A stretch of DNA of 64,000 bases from Bradyrhizobium sp. SZCCT0153. GTDB taxonomy: Bacteria > Pseudomonadota > Alphaproteobacteria > Rhizobiales > Xanthobacteraceae. A program made the position numbers and the translations under genes. Under the pieces are notes generated by a model. It was given only the letters and a program-made list of their open reading frames with translations. It was not told where the DNA came from and did not search any database. Positions 8,686-17,169 of the stretch are shown here, piece after piece; position 1 is the stretch's first letter, and each line of letters begins with the position of its first letter. The stretch spans positions 248,001 to 312,000 of the forward strand of contig NZ_JAFCKS010000004.1 of NCBI RefSeq assembly GCF_018129995.1. Direction: 5' to 3'.

Positions 8686-8853
8686 CCTCGCCCCGCCTGC
8701 GGGGAGAGGTCGGATTTGCGCATAGCGCAAAGCCCGGTGAGGGGGAGTCTCCGCGGGGGCGCTGCTAGCGGATCGTGCGCCAACGCTCACCGTGCGCGCG
8801 GAGAGTCCCCCTCACCCCAACCCTCTCCCCGCAGGCGGGGAGAGGGGGAGGAG
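8686..8853. repeat. Large imperfect inverted repeat
   Basis: Two arms face each other: CCTCGCCCCGCCTGCGGGGAGAGG with GGTGAGGGGGAGTCTCCGCG on the left, and CGCGGAGAGTCCCCCTCACC with CCCTCTCCCCGCAGGCGGGG on the right. The 337-base gap 8565-8901 holds this and the preceding element and no gene that can be supported. Confidence 0.75.
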
Positions 8854-8901
8854 AGGGCGGTGTTCGTGGTGCTCGCGGCGCGGGGTGCGTGTGGTGAGGC
8901 C

Positions 8902-10566
8902 TCAGCGCCCCAGGCGCTTGGCCAGCATCTCTTTCAGGATCTGGCGCTTGATGTTCTTGTTGGTGAGCACACCGTCGTGCCACCAGAAGCCGTCGGCCTT
9001 CATCTTCTCCGCGGCGCGGACGAAGCGTTCGGCCACCTCGGTGAAGTCGGCGTCGGTGTAGTTGAGGCTGAAGATCAGCCGGCCGGTGCCGACCCAGCTC
9101 AAGGACAGGCCTTCGGCGCGCAGGTAGTATTGCAGCATCCAGTTGTAGCGGGACGGCGTGGTGTATTTCACCGTCCAGATCGAGGAGAAGTTGGCGAACC
9201 GCACCGGCAGGCCGGCATCGGTCATCATCTGATTGAGCTTTTGCGCGCGGCCGTTCCAGGTCGCGTCCAGCCCGTCATAGATCGCGCGGAAGTTCGGGCT
9301 GGCGAGCCGGCTCAGGAACTCGTCCATGGCCGTCATGACGTAGGGATGCGAGTTGAAGGTGCCGCGGGCGAAGCAGACGTCGGCGGGACGATCGTCGCGG
9401 AAGCGGCGCATCAGTTCGCGCTTGCCGCAGACCACGCCGACCGGCAGGCCGCCCGCGAGGCTCTTGCCGTAGGTCACCATGTCGGCGCGAACGCCGAAAT
9501 ATTCCTGGGCGCCGCCGGCGGCGAGTCGGAAGCCGACGAAGACCTCGTCGAAGATCAGAACGATGCCGCGCTCGGTGCAGACCTCGCGCAGCTTCTTCAG
9601 CCACTCGGTATAGGCCGCACGATCGAAATTGCCGCCGCGGGAGGAATCGACCAGCGAGGAATCGCCGGGCGCGTTGGCGTTCGGATGCAGCCCCTGCAGC
9701 GGGTTGACCAGCACGCAGGCGATATCCTTGCGCGTGCGCAGCACATGCAGCGTCTTCTCGGACATCTCGGCGAGGGTGTAGGTCTCGTGCGCGGGAATCG
9801 GATTGCCGACGCCGGGCTGCACGTCGCCCCACCAGCCGTGATAGGCGCCGGCGAAACGGACGAGATGCGTGCGCTTGGTGTGGTAGCGCGCGAGCCGCAC
9901 CGCCTGCATCACGGCTTCGGTGCCGGACATGTGGAACGAGACTTCGTCGAGGCCGGAGATCCGGCAGAGCCGCTGCACGTTATCGAGGATGACGGGATGG
10001 TATGGGCCGAGCACCGGTCCGAGCGCATGCGCCCGCTTCTCGGAGCCTTCGATGCACTCCTTGTAGAAGTCGTTGCCGAAGATGTTGACGCCGTAGGACC
10101 CCGTGAGGTCGTAGGAGGTGTTGCCGTCGACATCCGTGACGGTGACGCCGCGCGAGGACTCCATGAAGGTCGAGGTGCCCAGGTGCTCGCGGACGAGGCG
10201 CGAGAACTGGAACGGCACGCGGTAGGTCTCGGTGAAGTGCAGGTCGGAGATCTTGTCCGCCGCCTCCTTCGTCATCGCGCGACCCTTGGGGTAGCGATCG
10301 GCGTAGAGTCGCGCGAGGCGGAAGAAGGCGTCCTTGCGCTGCAACACCACGTTGGCCGGTGCGCCGTCGCAGCCGAAATACTTGTCGCCTTCGAACTCGT
10401 AGAACGGGAGCAGCCGGGCCACCCGGCGCGACATCTTGGAATGCCCGGCGAGCGACCGGTGCTTGGCGCGGGACAATTCGAGCCGCGCCTTGATCTTCGG
10501 GAAGGCGGCGGCAGCGGACGCTGCGGCGGCCACGGAAAATGAGAGAATCGGGAGTGTCGTTTCCAT
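8902..10566 (-). CDS. Class III PLP aminotransferase (GSA-aminomutase-like), N-terminally extended
   Basis: A 554-residue class III aminotransferase, longer than glutamate-1-semialdehyde aminomutase (about 430). The catalytic lysine is K368 in TYGKSLAGG, the cofactor aspartate is D340 in LIFDEVFVGF, and the phosphate-binding SGTEA is near residue 214. About 120 residues precede the fold: a hydrophobic start (ILSFSVAAAASAAAA) and a region with FYEFEGDKYFGCDG. Free-standing and polyketide-linked enzymes of this type transaminate aldehydes or keto groups on various substrates. It is not a haem-pathway gene by context, since phosphatidylserine decarboxylase starts only 35 bases away on the other strand. 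A substrate linked to amino-lipids is an inference. Confidence 0.82.
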   Translation of the reverse strand: METTLPILSFSVAAAASAAAAFPKIKARLELSRAKHRSLAGHSKMSRRVARLLPFYEFEGDKYFGCDGAPANVVLQRKDAFFRLARLYADRYPKGRAMTKEAADKISDLHFTETYRVPFQFSRLVREHLGTSTFMESSRGVTVTDVDGNTSYDLTGSYGVNIFGNDFYKECIEGSEKRAHALGPVLGPYHPVILDNVQRLCRISGLDEVSFHMSGTEAVMQAVRLARYHTKRTHLVRFAGAYHGWWGDVQPGVGNPIPAHETYTLAEMSEKTLHVLRTRKDIACVLVNPLQGLHPNANAPGDSSLVDSSRGGNFDRAAYTEWLKKLREVCTERGIVLIFDEVFVGFRLAAGGAQEYFGVRADMVTYGKSLAGGLPVGVVCGKRELMRRFRDDRPADVCFARGTFNSHPYVMTAMDEFLSRLASPNFRAIYDGLDATWNGRAQKLNQMMTDAGLPVRFANFSSIWTVKYTTPSRYNWMLQYYLRAEGLSLSWVGTGRLIFSLNYTDADFTEVAERFVRAAEKMKADGFWWHDGVLTNKNIKRQILKEMLAKRLGR

Positions 10567-10601
10567 GACAACAAGCGCTAATACTGCGAGCTGACAGATT
10601 C

Positions 10602-11465
10602 ATGACAGTCAAAGCCCTCATCGCCTCTTTCACCCAGCAGGAAGACCTCAACTTCCTGTTGACCAATCGCATCCCGCGCGCCGCGCTGACCCGCTTCATG
10701 GGCTGGTTCTCCAAGATCGAGAACCCGCTGGTGCGGGACGGCTCCATCGCGCTGTGGAAGCTGTTCTCCGACCTCGATCTGTCGGAGGCACACAAGACCC
10801 ATTTCAGGAGCCTGCACGACTGCTTCACCCGGGAGCTCAAGCCCGGCCTGCGGCCGTTTGATCCGGACCCCGCGGTCGTCGCCAGCCCGTCCGACGGCAT
10901 CGTCGGCGCCCACGGCCGGATCGCCGACACCGAGCTGTTCCAGGTCAAGGGCGCGCCCTATTCGCTGCTCGACCTGCTCGGCGATTCCGCGCTGGTCGAT
11001 CAGCACCGCAACGGCTCCTTCGTCACGTTGCGGTTGACCTCGAGCATGTATCACCGCTTCCATGCGCCCCATGACGCGCATATCGAGCGTGTCACGCTGA
11101 TCCATGGCGACGTCTGGAACGTCAACCCGATCGCCTTGAAGCGGGTCGAGCGGCTGTTCTGCAAGAACGAGCGTGCGGTGATCCGCACGCATCTGTCGAC
11201 CGGTGAAGCCGTGACGCTGGTGCCGGTCGCCGCGATCCTGGTCGCGAGCATCCGGCTGCACTTCCTCGACATGGTGCTGAACGCGCAGACCCGCGGCCCG
11301 GTCAATTTTCCTTGCAACGTCAACGTGACCAAAGGCGAGGAGCTCGGCTGGTTCGAGCACGGCTCGACCATCATCATCCTGGCACCCGGCGATTTTACCT
11401 TCTGCGACGGCATCGCCGAGGGCACGCGCATCCGTGCCGGTCAAGCGCTGCTGCGAAAAAACTAG
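10602..11465 (+). CDS. psd: Phosphatidylserine decarboxylase proenzyme
   Basis: A 287-residue type I phosphatidylserine decarboxylase. The self-cleavage motif is EHGST (residues 252-256), where S255 becomes the pyruvoyl group. The other triad residues are visible as D98 in SPSDG and H154 in YHRFH. FTRELKPGLRPFDPDP is a family signature. The enzyme makes phosphatidylethanolamine, the substrate of PmtA-type methyltransferases such as the one at 6975. No membrane helix is evident beyond the usual N-terminal amphipathic part. It is divergent from the aminotransferase gene with 35 bases between starts. Confidence 0.9.
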   Translation: MTVKALIASFTQQEDLNFLLTNRIPRAALTRFMGWFSKIENPLVRDGSIALWKLFSDLDLSEAHKTHFRSLHDCFTRELKPGLRPFDPDPAVVASPSDGIVGAHGRIADTELFQVKGAPYSLLDLLGDSALVDQHRNGSFVTLRLTSSMYHRFHAPHDAHIERVTLIHGDVWNVNPIALKRVERLFCKNERAVIRTHLSTGEAVTLVPVAAILVASIRLHFLDMVLNAQTRGPVNFPCNVNVTKGEELGWFEHGSTIIILAPGDFTFCDGIAEGTRIRAGQALLRKN

Positions 11466-11531
11466 CCTTCAATCCGCCGTTCCGGCCGCCTATATCCTCG
11501 GTGGGACGGCTGGATCGACACGGATTTAGTG

Positions 11532-12098
11532 ATGGCGCGGGCGCCGGTGCTGGCGGCGGGTGGTATTGTGCTGCGGCGGGGTGCGCCGCCGCTGATCGCG
11601 GTCGTGCGCCAGCGCAAGCGCAACGAGTGGGTTTTGCCCAAAGGCAAGCTCGACGACGGCGAAACGCCGAAGCAAGCCGCACATCGCGAGGTGCTGGAAG
11701 AGACCGGCCACGAGGTCGCGATCCACGAATTCCTGGGCACGCTGGTCTATCAGTCCGGTGGCCGCTCCAAGGTCGTGCATTTCTGGCGCATGGAGGCCGG
11801 AAGCGGGCCGGTCCGCAAGCTGATGAACGACATCAAGGCGGTCGACTGGCTGACGCTGGACGATGCGCTCGTGCGCCTGTCGCGGGAATATGAGCGCGCC
11901 TTCCTGGTCCAGGTCGGTCCGATCGCACTCGCTGCCGCAGGCGTTGCAATCGCCGAAGCCGACGTCACACCGCCGCTCGCAACCGAGGATGTCGATGCAG
12001 CCTTGCAGACGCTGACGCCGGCCGAAGCCGTCTCCGTCGACGAACTGCGCCATGGCCTGTTGCAAAAGGTGAAGGCCTGGCTGCGCGGCGAGGCGTGA
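11532..12098 (+). CDS. Nudix hydrolase
   Basis: A 188-residue protein with a full Nudix box: GKLDDGETPKQAAHREVLEE followed by TGHEV, matching Gx5Ex7REUxEExGU. The ATG at 11532 is preceded in frame by GTG at 11529, which is less likely. The N-terminal AAGGIVLRRGAPPLIAVVRQ and WVLPKGKL match the diadenosine-polyphosphate/ADP-ribose-like group, so it may be a housecleaning hydrolase; the substrate is not determinable. The C-terminal 70 residues are an alanine-rich extension. Confidence 0.88.
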   Translation: MARAPVLAAGGIVLRRGAPPLIAVVRQRKRNEWVLPKGKLDDGETPKQAAHREVLEETGHEVAIHEFLGTLVYQSGGRSKVVHFWRMEAGSGPVRKLMNDIKAVDWLTLDDALVRLSREYERAFLVQVGPIALAAAGVAIAEADVTPPLATEDVDAALQTLTPAEAVSVDELRHGLLQKVKAWLRGEA

Positions 12099-12176
12099 GC
12101 CGTCGCTTTCTTTACCTCGCCCCACTCGTCTCCCCGTAACAACGGAGAGAGGGAGCGCGCCGGTGCGCACTACACT

Positions 12177-13631
12177 TTACCGCTGCTCCCTTTTCTCCTT
12201 CGGAGCCGGCACCGGCTTGCGCGGTGCTGCTGGGCGTTGTGCGCCCGGCACGCGCTGCTGGAATCCGCCATGGCGCTGGATGCTGCCTGGTTGCTGAGTT
12301 GCGGGTGGCTGGCCGGGTTGCAGTCCCGTGCGCGGCGTTTGCGGTTGCTGCGGAACGGTCACGCCCGGCTGAGGCGGCGTCGCTGTTGCGGGCTGCGTCG
12401 GAGCTTGTCCGTTGCGCTGTGGCTGTGCCTGCGTCGCACTGCCCGGCTGCGCGCCTTGCCCGGTGCGTGGCCGGCCTGCCGGCTGTCCCGCACGTTGCTT
12501 CTGCCCCTGACCCACGCGCGGCGTGCCCGGCTGCACCGTGCCGCCTTGTCCTTGGCCCTGCCGCTGCGGCGGCTGGCCGCCTTGTTGGCCACCTTGTTGG
12601 CCGCCTTGGCGACCCGGCGCGCCCGGCTGCTGCCGATCCGGCCGGTTGTTCTGGCCGGGTTGAACGTTCGGCCGCTGCGGCTGCTGGCCTGGCGCCGTCG
12701 CCGGCCGCAATTGTTGCTGCTGCGGCATCTGGGTCGGACGCGGAATGCGGCTGATCGCGGTCGGATTGGCGCGGCGGAAGTCACGCTGCTCGGTGACGAT
12801 CTGGCGGCCTGTGGTCTGCGCCAGATGCACCTGGCTGACGAAGCCGCGGTCGCGTGCGATCTGCTGTGCGGGAATGACGATCGGCACCGCGGCAAAGCGC
12901 ATGGGGCCGGCGGCGCCCGCGCCGGGCCGGATCGCAAAGCCGCTCGCGGCTTGCGTCAGCGCGCCGAGCCGCGTGCCGCTGGTGCGGTCGTCGACGTCGA
13001 TGTGCCCGACACGGCCATCCGCGTCGGGATAGAGCTTGATGTTGACGTTGCTTGCGCTGCGCGCCGCAGCGCCTTCGGGCACGTCGACGACGCCGGTGGT
13101 GCCGCGGATGCCGAGCGTCGCGGTCGGCGTCGTGATCTTCATGTCGCCGGTCTTCGCCACCGCCGCCGCGACGAAGGCGACCGTGCCCTTGCCGACGTCG
13201 AAAATCGCCGAGTTCTGCTTGCCGCCATCCTCGTACACGTAGTTGTCGATGGTGATTTTTGCGCTGGCGGAGAGATTGAACGTGGTCGCATCGTTGAAGG
13301 TGATGCCGAGCGCGGAGTTCGACGAGGTCTGCACGACGTCGTTGAGATAGATGTCGTCGCGCACGCGCAGCGGATAGGAATTTCTGTCGCGGATCACGGT
13401 CGCGATTCCCGTCACGGTCGCGACGTTGCCGATCGGCTCGACGGCGGCGGGCTGCGCGTCTGTTGCCGGTGTCGGCGAGGCTGATGGAATCGGGGAAGGC
13501 GCGGGTGCCGGCTGCGATTGTGGTTGCGCCTGTGCAAGCTCGATCGCGTCGGATGCGCATGCCGCGGGCGCGCCGGCCAGCGGCAAGGCCAGCAGGGCAA
13601 GCGCGACGACGAAGCGGCGCCAGGCAATCAT
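12177..13631 (-). CDS. FecR-domain exported protein with long Gln/Pro-rich tail
   Basis: A 484-residue secreted protein. A signal peptide (MIAWRRFVVALALLALPLAG) is followed by a low-complexity linker and a FecR/LysM-like domain at about 85-210, with the motifs LRVRDDIYLNDVVQT, IDNYVYE and TATLGIRGTTGVV. From about 300 to the end it is almost entirely Gln, Pro, Gly, Arg repeats (GGQQGGQQGGQ, QPGTPRVGQGQK). FecR domains in this setting act as periplasmic scaffolds rather than iron regulators; no sigma factor is adjacent. The frame is open upstream to 13742, but the signal peptide fixes the ATG at 13631. Confidence 0.82.
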   Translation of the reverse strand: MIAWRRFVVALALLALPLAGAPAACASDAIELAQAQPQSQPAPAPSPIPSASPTPATDAQPAAVEPIGNVATVTGIATVIRDRNSYPLRVRDDIYLNDVVQTSSNSALGITFNDATTFNLSASAKITIDNYVYEDGGKQNSAIFDVGKGTVAFVAAAVAKTGDMKITTPTATLGIRGTTGVVDVPEGAAARSASNVNIKLYPDADGRVGHIDVDDRTSGTRLGALTQAASGFAIRPGAGAAGPMRFAAVPIVIPAQQIARDRGFVSQVHLAQTTGRQIVTEQRDFRRANPTAISRIPRPTQMPQQQQLRPATAPGQQPQRPNVQPGQNNRPDRQQPGAPGRQGGQQGGQQGGQPPQRQGQGQGGTVQPGTPRVGQGQKQRAGQPAGRPRTGQGAQPGSATQAQPQRNGQAPTQPATATPPQPGVTVPQQPQTPRTGLQPGQPPATQQPGSIQRHGGFQQRVPGAQRPAAPRKPVPAPKEKREQR

Positions 13632-13742
13632 TGAAGTCACGAGGGGGGTCCCGGTGAGAACGCGAAGGCGAGGTCGGCGGATTTCAGCCCGATGGAGCTG
13701 AATGGTGGATGAACATGTGTCAGGGGAGGGGCGAACGTTCAA

Positions 13743-13773
13743 GCGCCACGTCCTCGTGTCAGGGACGTGGCGC
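13743..13773 (-). terminator. Hairpin after the DUF2147 gene
   Basis: An exact 11-bp stem, GCGCCACGTCC / GGACGTGGCGC, with a 9-base loop, lies 45 bases past the stop of the minus-strand DUF2147 gene. There is no clear T-tract, so termination may be partial. Confidence 0.55.
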
Positions 13774-13817
13774 CATCTAAGAACAAGAAGGCTGGACGCT
13801 GCGGCGAGTGACCGGCT

Positions 13818-14594
13818 TCAGCTCACGCGCTTCCAGGTCTGGCCGCCGCAGAACATGCCGCCGAAGGCGCAGCCCTGCACGCGCATCGCATTCGGGCCCT
13901 TCATCGCGATGGTGGAGTCGTAGTTGCGGCCGGAGTCGGGATCGTGGATGCGGCCGCTCCACTTCGCGCCTTCGGGCTTCATGTTGATCAGGATGCGCTC
14001 GTTCGACTTCACGGCATAGCCGCAGAGATTGGCGCCGCATTGTTCGACGCGGACGTTGCCCTTGTTCTCCTCGGTCGCCCAGACGCCGATCGGCGTGTTG
14101 GCGGCCAGGACAGGCGCAGCAGCCACCGGAGCGGGAGCGGGCGCCGGAGCAACCGCGACCGGCGCGGGCGCAGCAACGGGAGCAGGAGCCGCGACCGGCG
14201 CCGTATTGTCGTAGCTGGCGGCCGGAGCAGCGGCAATTGTCGCGGCCGGAGCGGCGGGGGCAACAGCGGGCGCGGTCGCCTGGACCGGGGCCTGCTGCAC
14301 GGGCTGCTGCTGCACCGGAGCCGGCGCGGGCTGCGCGGTCGTGGCCGGAGCCGGCGTGGTGTCGACGTCGTCGTCCTTGGATCCGAGGCCCTTGAGGTTG
14401 ATGTTGTTCAGCTTGATCGGCTTGTCGGACAGGCCCGGCGCGACGATGGTGATGCAATTGAGCGAGGCGCAGTTGCGCGGCGTCTCGATGCGGATGTGCT
14501 GGCCCTCGACCTGGAACGAGATCGAGTTGCCGGCATGTGCGGCGGCGGTCGAAGCGAGGAAGAGTGCCGTGGCGGCGATGGTGAGCTTGTTCAT
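13818..14594 (-). CDS. DUF2147 family exported protein (copy 1)
   Basis: A 258-residue secreted protein. A signal peptide (to AAAHAG) is followed by a conserved N-terminal module with FQVEGQHIRIETPRNCASL, an Ala/Pro-rich linker of about 100 residues, and a C-terminal DUF2147 domain (from IGVWATEE) with VEQCGANLCGYAV, W/G-rich IHDPDSGRNYDSTI and a last TWKRV. GGAGG lies 5 bases before the ATG. It is divergent from and similar to the next gene, with matching order of modules. DUF2147 proteins are periplasmic and of unknown function. Confidence 0.82.
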   Translation of the reverse strand: MNKLTIAATALFLASTAAAHAGNSISFQVEGQHIRIETPRNCASLNCITIVAPGLSDKPIKLNNINLKGLGSKDDDVDTTPAPATTAQPAPAPVQQQPVQQAPVQATAPAVAPAAPAATIAAAPAASYDNTAPVAAPAPVAAPAPVAVAPAPAPAPVAAAPVLAANTPIGVWATEENKGNVRVEQCGANLCGYAVKSNERILINMKPEGAKWSGRIHDPDSGRNYDSTIAMKGPNAMRVQGCAFGGMFCGGQTWKRVS

Positions 14595-14787
14595 GACAAC
14601 CTCCGAAAAATGTGGGTCCCGATATGGACTGAAGTCGCTGGTGGATGAAGCGTGGTTCGACCCTATGCCGGGCCGGTCAGGGGTTCTGTGACGGACGTCA
14701 CAACGGCTCGCGGCCGCTCGGTGAGGCGGCGCACATTCAGCCGCTATCCGTCTGCGTAACCTCGTCGCGACACAAAGGGAGGCGCCG

Positions 14788-15666
14788 ATGACGCGGCTTG
14801 TGACTTCGCTTGGCATCGTGATCGCACTGACGGCGATGGCGCCCGCGGCCCAGGCCGGTTCCTACGCCTTCTCGGTCGGCGGCCACCGGTTCCATATCGA
14901 AGCGGCGCGCAATTGCCGGTCCAGTTCCTGTGTTTCGATTTCCAGTCGCAGCCTGCGGCCAGCGGAAGATGTCGGCACGACACCGCCCCCGCCACCTGCG
15001 CCCGCACCAATTGTCCAGGCGCCGCAGCCGGTCTATCCTGTCGCCCCGGTCAGGCCGGTGCAGGCAAGCGTGGTCACCCCGCCACCGGCGCCGCCGGCCC
15101 CCGTCCTTGCCGCCGCGACTTCGCAGCCCGTCGCGCCTCCGCCGGCACCAAGATTCGAGGCGCCAACGAATGAGCCGCTGAGCCCCAATCCGCCGCGGAT
15201 TGATTTCCAACGCGTCGAGCCGCCGAAGGCTGTTACGCTCGCTCCGCCGGTTGTCGCTTCGAGTCCCGAGATCAAGGAAACGTCGCCGATCGCACAGCGC
15301 AGCGACGACGAGCCGGCTTATCTGCCGCTCGGCGAATGGGAGAGCACCGGCGCGAAAGGCACGGTTCGGATCGAACGCTGCGGCCCGGCGCTGTGCGGTT
15401 TCGCGCTTACTGAAGCGTCGAGCCGGGGCGAGAGCGTGCTCGTCAACATGAAGCCGAAAACGCACGATGTCTGGACCGGCAGCATCTACAGCCGCTCCAG
15501 CGGCAGCACCTATTATGGGAAGATGACATTGACGAGCACCGGCAAGCTCCATGTCGAGGCTTGCGCATTCGGCCGCTTCTGGTGCTCCGGCAACGATTGG
15601 ACGCGCGTCGAGGAGCGGCAGGAGAAACTGGTCACGACGTCGGGGCAGTGGAGCGCGCGATCATGA
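14788..15666 (+). CDS. DUF2147 family exported protein (copy 2)
   Basis: A 292-residue paralogue of the divergent gene. It has the same layout: signal peptide ending AQAG, an N-terminal module FSVGGHRFHIEAARNC, a Pro/Ala-rich linker, and a C-terminal DUF2147 domain with LGEWESTG, IERCGPALCGFAL, VWTGSIYSRSSGSTYYG and NDWTRV. The two conserved cysteines of the N-terminal module (RNC..SSC) match RNC..LNC in copy 1, which suggests a disulfide. The pair is probably an inverted duplication. AGGGAGG precedes the ATG. Confidence 0.82.
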   Translation: MTRLVTSLGIVIALTAMAPAAQAGSYAFSVGGHRFHIEAARNCRSSSCVSISSRSLRPAEDVGTTPPPPPAPAPIVQAPQPVYPVAPVRPVQASVVTPPPAPPAPVLAAATSQPVAPPPAPRFEAPTNEPLSPNPPRIDFQRVEPPKAVTLAPPVVASSPEIKETSPIAQRSDDEPAYLPLGEWESTGAKGTVRIERCGPALCGFALTEASSRGESVLVNMKPKTHDVWTGSIYSRSSGSTYYGKMTLTSTGKLHVEACAFGRFWCSGNDWTRVEERQEKLVTTSGQWSARS

Positions 15667-15697
15667 AGCGCGGAACCAAGTGATGCGGCGGCGCGAT

Positions 15698-15781
15698 CTA
15701 GATCATGCCGAGCACGATGGCGCCGACGAAGGCCATGGCGAGGTACGCGGTGATAACGCTCAGTCTCCCTGTGAACGTCAT
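15698..15781 (-). CDS. 27-residue membrane peptide
   Basis: A short frame encoding MTFTGRLSVITAYLAMAFVG and then seven more hydrophobic residues (AIVLGMI). It is one transmembrane helix with a short basic start. GGAGGGAG lies about 5 bases before the ATG, a strong ribosome site for so short a gene. A longer open frame upstream (to 15901) adds a charged stretch that does not look like the peptide. Similar single-helix proteins of this size are seen in Bradyrhizobium but have no known role. Confidence 0.6.
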   Translation of the reverse strand: MTFTGRLSVITAYLAMAFVGAIVLGMI

Positions 15782-15965
15782 GAGGCGCTCCCTCCGTCGC
15801 GCGGCCTTCGCGCGGGAATGGTTAACAGAAAGTCTCTTTCGGAAAAAGTCAGCCTTGCTGTCGCTCGTCTCCGCCGGGGTCCGGGCGTTTGCGCCCGGCA
15901 TGGTTAAAGAAGGCTGAAATCAACACGTTGAAGAGTCTTTAAGTAAATTCACCGAACGTGCGTGC

Positions 15966-17168
15966 ATGACGCGCGGAGTTCGTTTGTATCTCGTCGGCTC
16001 CATCGTCCTTGTTTCGCTAGCGGGTTGCGGACGCGGCTTCTTCCAGGCCGAACGTGAACCGTGGCGGGCCGAGGCCGAAGCGGCGTGCCTGAAATCGGGC
16101 GCCGTGAAAGAGGGGCCGGATCTCGTCCGCATCGACCCGATCTCCGGGCCCGGCCAGTGCGGCGCCGAATTTCCGCTCAAGGTCGCCGCCCTCGGCGAAA
16201 CCTCGAGCAGCTACGGCTTTGCCGATGAGGAACTGCGCCCGCCCGGGACCGTCGGCAACCAGCCGCGCTGGCCGGTGACGCAGCCGCGATCGAATTACCC
16301 GCAGAGCCAGACTTATCCGGCCTCGTCCTATCCGCAGCGGTCGAACTATCCCGAGAGCGCGGTGCGCCAGCCTTCCGGCTACGGCGCGCCGTCCGGTCCG
16401 GTGTCGCTGAACGCGCCCGGCGTGGCGCCGCAGGAGGACGAGATCGACCTGCCGCCCGAGGGCATCGATGCCGCGGGCGCTACGCGCTACATGAATGCGC
16501 CGAGCTATCCCGCCCGGCCGGCGCCTTACTCACAGGCGCCCGTGCAGCAGGCATTGCCGCGTCTTGGTCCGGCGCAGGGTAATCCCGTCACCGCCGTCGG
16601 CCCCGTCGCGATCAAGCCGGTTGCGACGCTGGCCTGTCCGATCGTCTCCGAGCTCGACCGCTGGCTCGCCGACACGGTGCAGCCCTCGGCGATGCGCTGG
16701 TTCGGCGCGCGCGTCGTCGAGATCAAGCAGATCTCCGCCTATTCCTGCCGCGGCATGAACGGCAATTCGCATGCTCACATCTCCGAACATGCCTTCGGCA
16801 ACGCACTCGATGTCGCCGCCTTCGTACTCGCCGACGGCCGCCGCGTCACGGTGAAGGACGGCTGGCGCGGCATGCCGGAGGAGCAGGGGTTTCTGCGCGA
16901 CGTGCAGTCGGGCGCGTGCGCGCATTTCACCACCGTGCTGGCGCCGGGCTCGAACGTCTATCACTATGATCACATCCACGTCGATCTGATGCGCCGCGCC
17001 AGCCGCCGCCTGATCTGCCAGCCTGCCGCCGTCTCCGGCGAAGAGGTTGCCGGGCGGGCCCAGCAGCGCAATCCTTACGCCGGCAGGCGCGATCCCTATG
17101 TCACCGGATCGCTCGGCCGCAAGAGCGCGCCGCGCAAGCACGAAGAAGACGAGTACGCCGACGAGTGA
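15966..17168 (+). CDS. Extensin-like lipoprotein
   Basis: A 400-residue protein with a lipoprotein signal (lipobox LAGC at about residues 18-21) and an internal Pro/Tyr/Ser-rich stretch (repeats of SYPQRSNYPESA type) at about 90-215. The C-terminal extensin_2 domain starts near 220 and carries the metal-protease-like motifs HISEHAFGNALDVAAF and YHYDHIHVDL, akin to M15 D,D-carboxypeptidases. It is therefore a candidate peptidoglycan hydrolase. The tail is rich in Arg and Asp/Glu. The stop is followed by a histidine phosphatase gene 1 base later, probably in the same transcript. Confidence 0.8.
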   Translation: MTRGVRLYLVGSIVLVSLAGCGRGFFQAEREPWRAEAEAACLKSGAVKEGPDLVRIDPISGPGQCGAEFPLKVAALGETSSSYGFADEELRPPGTVGNQPRWPVTQPRSNYPQSQTYPASSYPQRSNYPESAVRQPSGYGAPSGPVSLNAPGVAPQEDEIDLPPEGIDAAGATRYMNAPSYPARPAPYSQAPVQQALPRLGPAQGNPVTAVGPVAIKPVATLACPIVSELDRWLADTVQPSAMRWFGARVVEIKQISAYSCRGMNGNSHAHISEHAFGNALDVAAFVLADGRRVTVKDGWRGMPEEQGFLRDVQSGACAHFTTVLAPGSNVYHYDHIHVDLMRRASRRLICQPAAVSGEEVAGRAQQRNPYAGRRDPYVTGSLGRKSAPRKHEEDEYADE

Positions 17169-17169
17169 G

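Noticed and set aside
8602..10542. A 646-codon plus-strand frame opposite the aminotransferase.
   Set aside because: Low-complexity shadow frame; the minus-strand protein has full class III aminotransferase motifs.
8902..10566. Assigning hemL (glutamate-1-semialdehyde aminomutase) to the aminotransferase.
   Set aside because: The protein is about 120 residues longer, with an extended N-terminus, and is not near haem genes; the PLP motifs alone do not prove the hemL reaction.
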